From the NCBI GenBank assembly GCA_000405685.1, contig ASPF01000014.1, forward strand, positions 1 through 40,770: a DNA stretch of 40,770 nt, given 5' to 3'. The position numbers and the translations under genes are program-made. This DNA is from Candidatus Geocrenenecus sp. JGI 0000106-J15 (GTDB taxonomy: Archaea; Thermoproteota; Nitrososphaeria_A; Caldarchaeales; Wolframiiraptoraceae). Position 1 is the first letter of the stretch. Every line of letters starts with the position of its first letter. The notes beneath the pieces are model-generated. The model saw nothing but the letters and a program-made list of their open reading frames with translations. It had not been told where the DNA came from and searched no databases. Of this stretch, positions 40,604-40,770 are shown in pieces.

Positions 40604-40770
40604 TTGAGAAGGTTGGAGCTTGCAGGAATTGTAGGTAAAGCTAATGTTGGGAAGAGTACCTTGTTCTCTTCAATGACTCTTGCTCCAGTAGAGATTGGAA
40701 ATTATCCTTTTACAACTATTAAACCCAATAGAGGCGTTACCTACCTGAGGATAAACTGTGTATGTAGAGA
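40604..40770 (+). CDS. ychF: YchF/Ola1-type GTPase-fold protein, partial (5' end)
   Basis: Open to the window end, about 55 codons visible. The start is TTG 40604 (LRRLELAGIVGKANVGKSTL); the nearby ATG 40594 is in another frame. P-loop GKANVGKS, then LAPVEIGNYPFTTIKPNRGV and YLRINCVC match the archaeal YchF/COG0012 group, an Obg-related translation-associated P-loop NTPase that often prefers ATP. TATA-like GCTTTATTTT at about 40575-40584 predicts a leaderless TTG start. Confidence 0.88.
   Translation, partial: MRRLELAGIVGKANVGKSTLFSSMTLAPVEIGNYPFTTIKPNRGVTYLRINCVCR

Noticed and set aside
1..40770. tRNA, rRNA, CRISPR array, insertion sequence or integrase
   Set aside because: No T-loop (GGTTCRA) consensus, rRNA segment, spaced repeat array, transposase or integrase motif was found on reading both strands.
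1..40770. Circular element suggested by the terminal repeat
   Set aside because: The second copy is inside an intact TauE gene more than 1.1 kb from the window end, and the end itself lies within an open ychF gene, so the repeat does not close a circle.

Overview
The window looks like thermophilic archaeal DNA, most likely from the Thermoproteota (TACK) side. Evidence: archaeal information-processing genes (uS11, an eL13-type ribosomal protein, RNA polymerase subunit Rpo6, a group II thermosome, Hjc resolvase, Hef-like helicase, NreA), myo-inositol-1-phosphate synthase, AT-rich DNA with archaeal TATA boxes about 26 nt upstream of many starts, and frequent TTG/GTG starts that look leaderless. 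The lineage cannot be fixed more precisely. A class II (bacterial-type) HMG-CoA reductase and a Bacteroidetes-style GlmU-like protein point to past gene transfer. The window starts with 41 bases that exactly repeat an internal stretch (39602-39642), so position 1 is probably a contig end with an assembly seam.

Layout. 1-327: 5' part of an XdhC-type molybdenum-cofactor maturation gene (minus). 447-3660: polar amino-acid ABC transporter, with a divergent substrate-binding gene carrying an in-frame TGA, followed by permease, ATPase and permease. 3783-7650: an unfamiliar membrane cluster (two zinc-ribbon/membrane proteins, a four-helix membrane protein, a coiled-coil protein, and an SPFH-like protein with three zinc ribbons). 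It resembles in logic the bacterial PspA-YdjGHI envelope-stress module and is my best candidate for an undescribed system. 7837-13558: indolepyruvate:ferredoxin oxidoreductase (iorAB) and two subunits of a molybdenum hydroxylase whose [2Fe-2S] subunit is not in the window. 13561-13640: GC-rich, RNA-like element. 13697-14174: uS11 with an apparent frameshift at a C7 run.

14280-19557: ROK sugar kinase, MazG-like pyrophosphohydrolase, NreA repair protein, superoxide dismutase, tungsten aldehyde:ferredoxin oxidoreductase. 19567-20981 (minus): eL13 and glycine hydroxymethyltransferase, translationally overlapped. 21194-22240: sugar-nucleotide pyrophosphorylase. 22230-26979 (minus): HMG-CoA reductase, Hef-like helicase lacking a recognisable nuclease domain, Hjc, and a DUF99 protein, the last three forming a DNA-repair/recombination island. 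27109-29753: malic enzyme, PAC2 protein, Hsp20. 29823-36261: HDAC-family deacetylase, GlmU-like protein, Lrp and PadR regulators, HAD phosphatase, inositol-1-phosphate synthase, DUF763. 36385-39119 (minus): small membrane protein, Rpo6, a 615-bp gene-free gap, thermosome. 39351-40770: TauE exporter with DUF1634 partner, and the start of a YchF-type GTPase.

How it fits together. IorAB, aldehyde:ferredoxin oxidoreductase, malic enzyme, the amino-acid transporter and the sugar kinase suggest an organotroph that ferments or respires peptides and sugars using ferredoxin. Superoxide dismutase and the molybdenum hydroxylase suggest at least some exposure to oxygen. Perfect inverted repeats sit in the promoters of the inositol-phosphate synthase, malic enzyme and superoxide dismutase genes, and one lies upstream of the sugar-nucleotide pyrophosphorylase. 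No tRNA, rRNA, CRISPR array, insertion sequence or integrase was seen.
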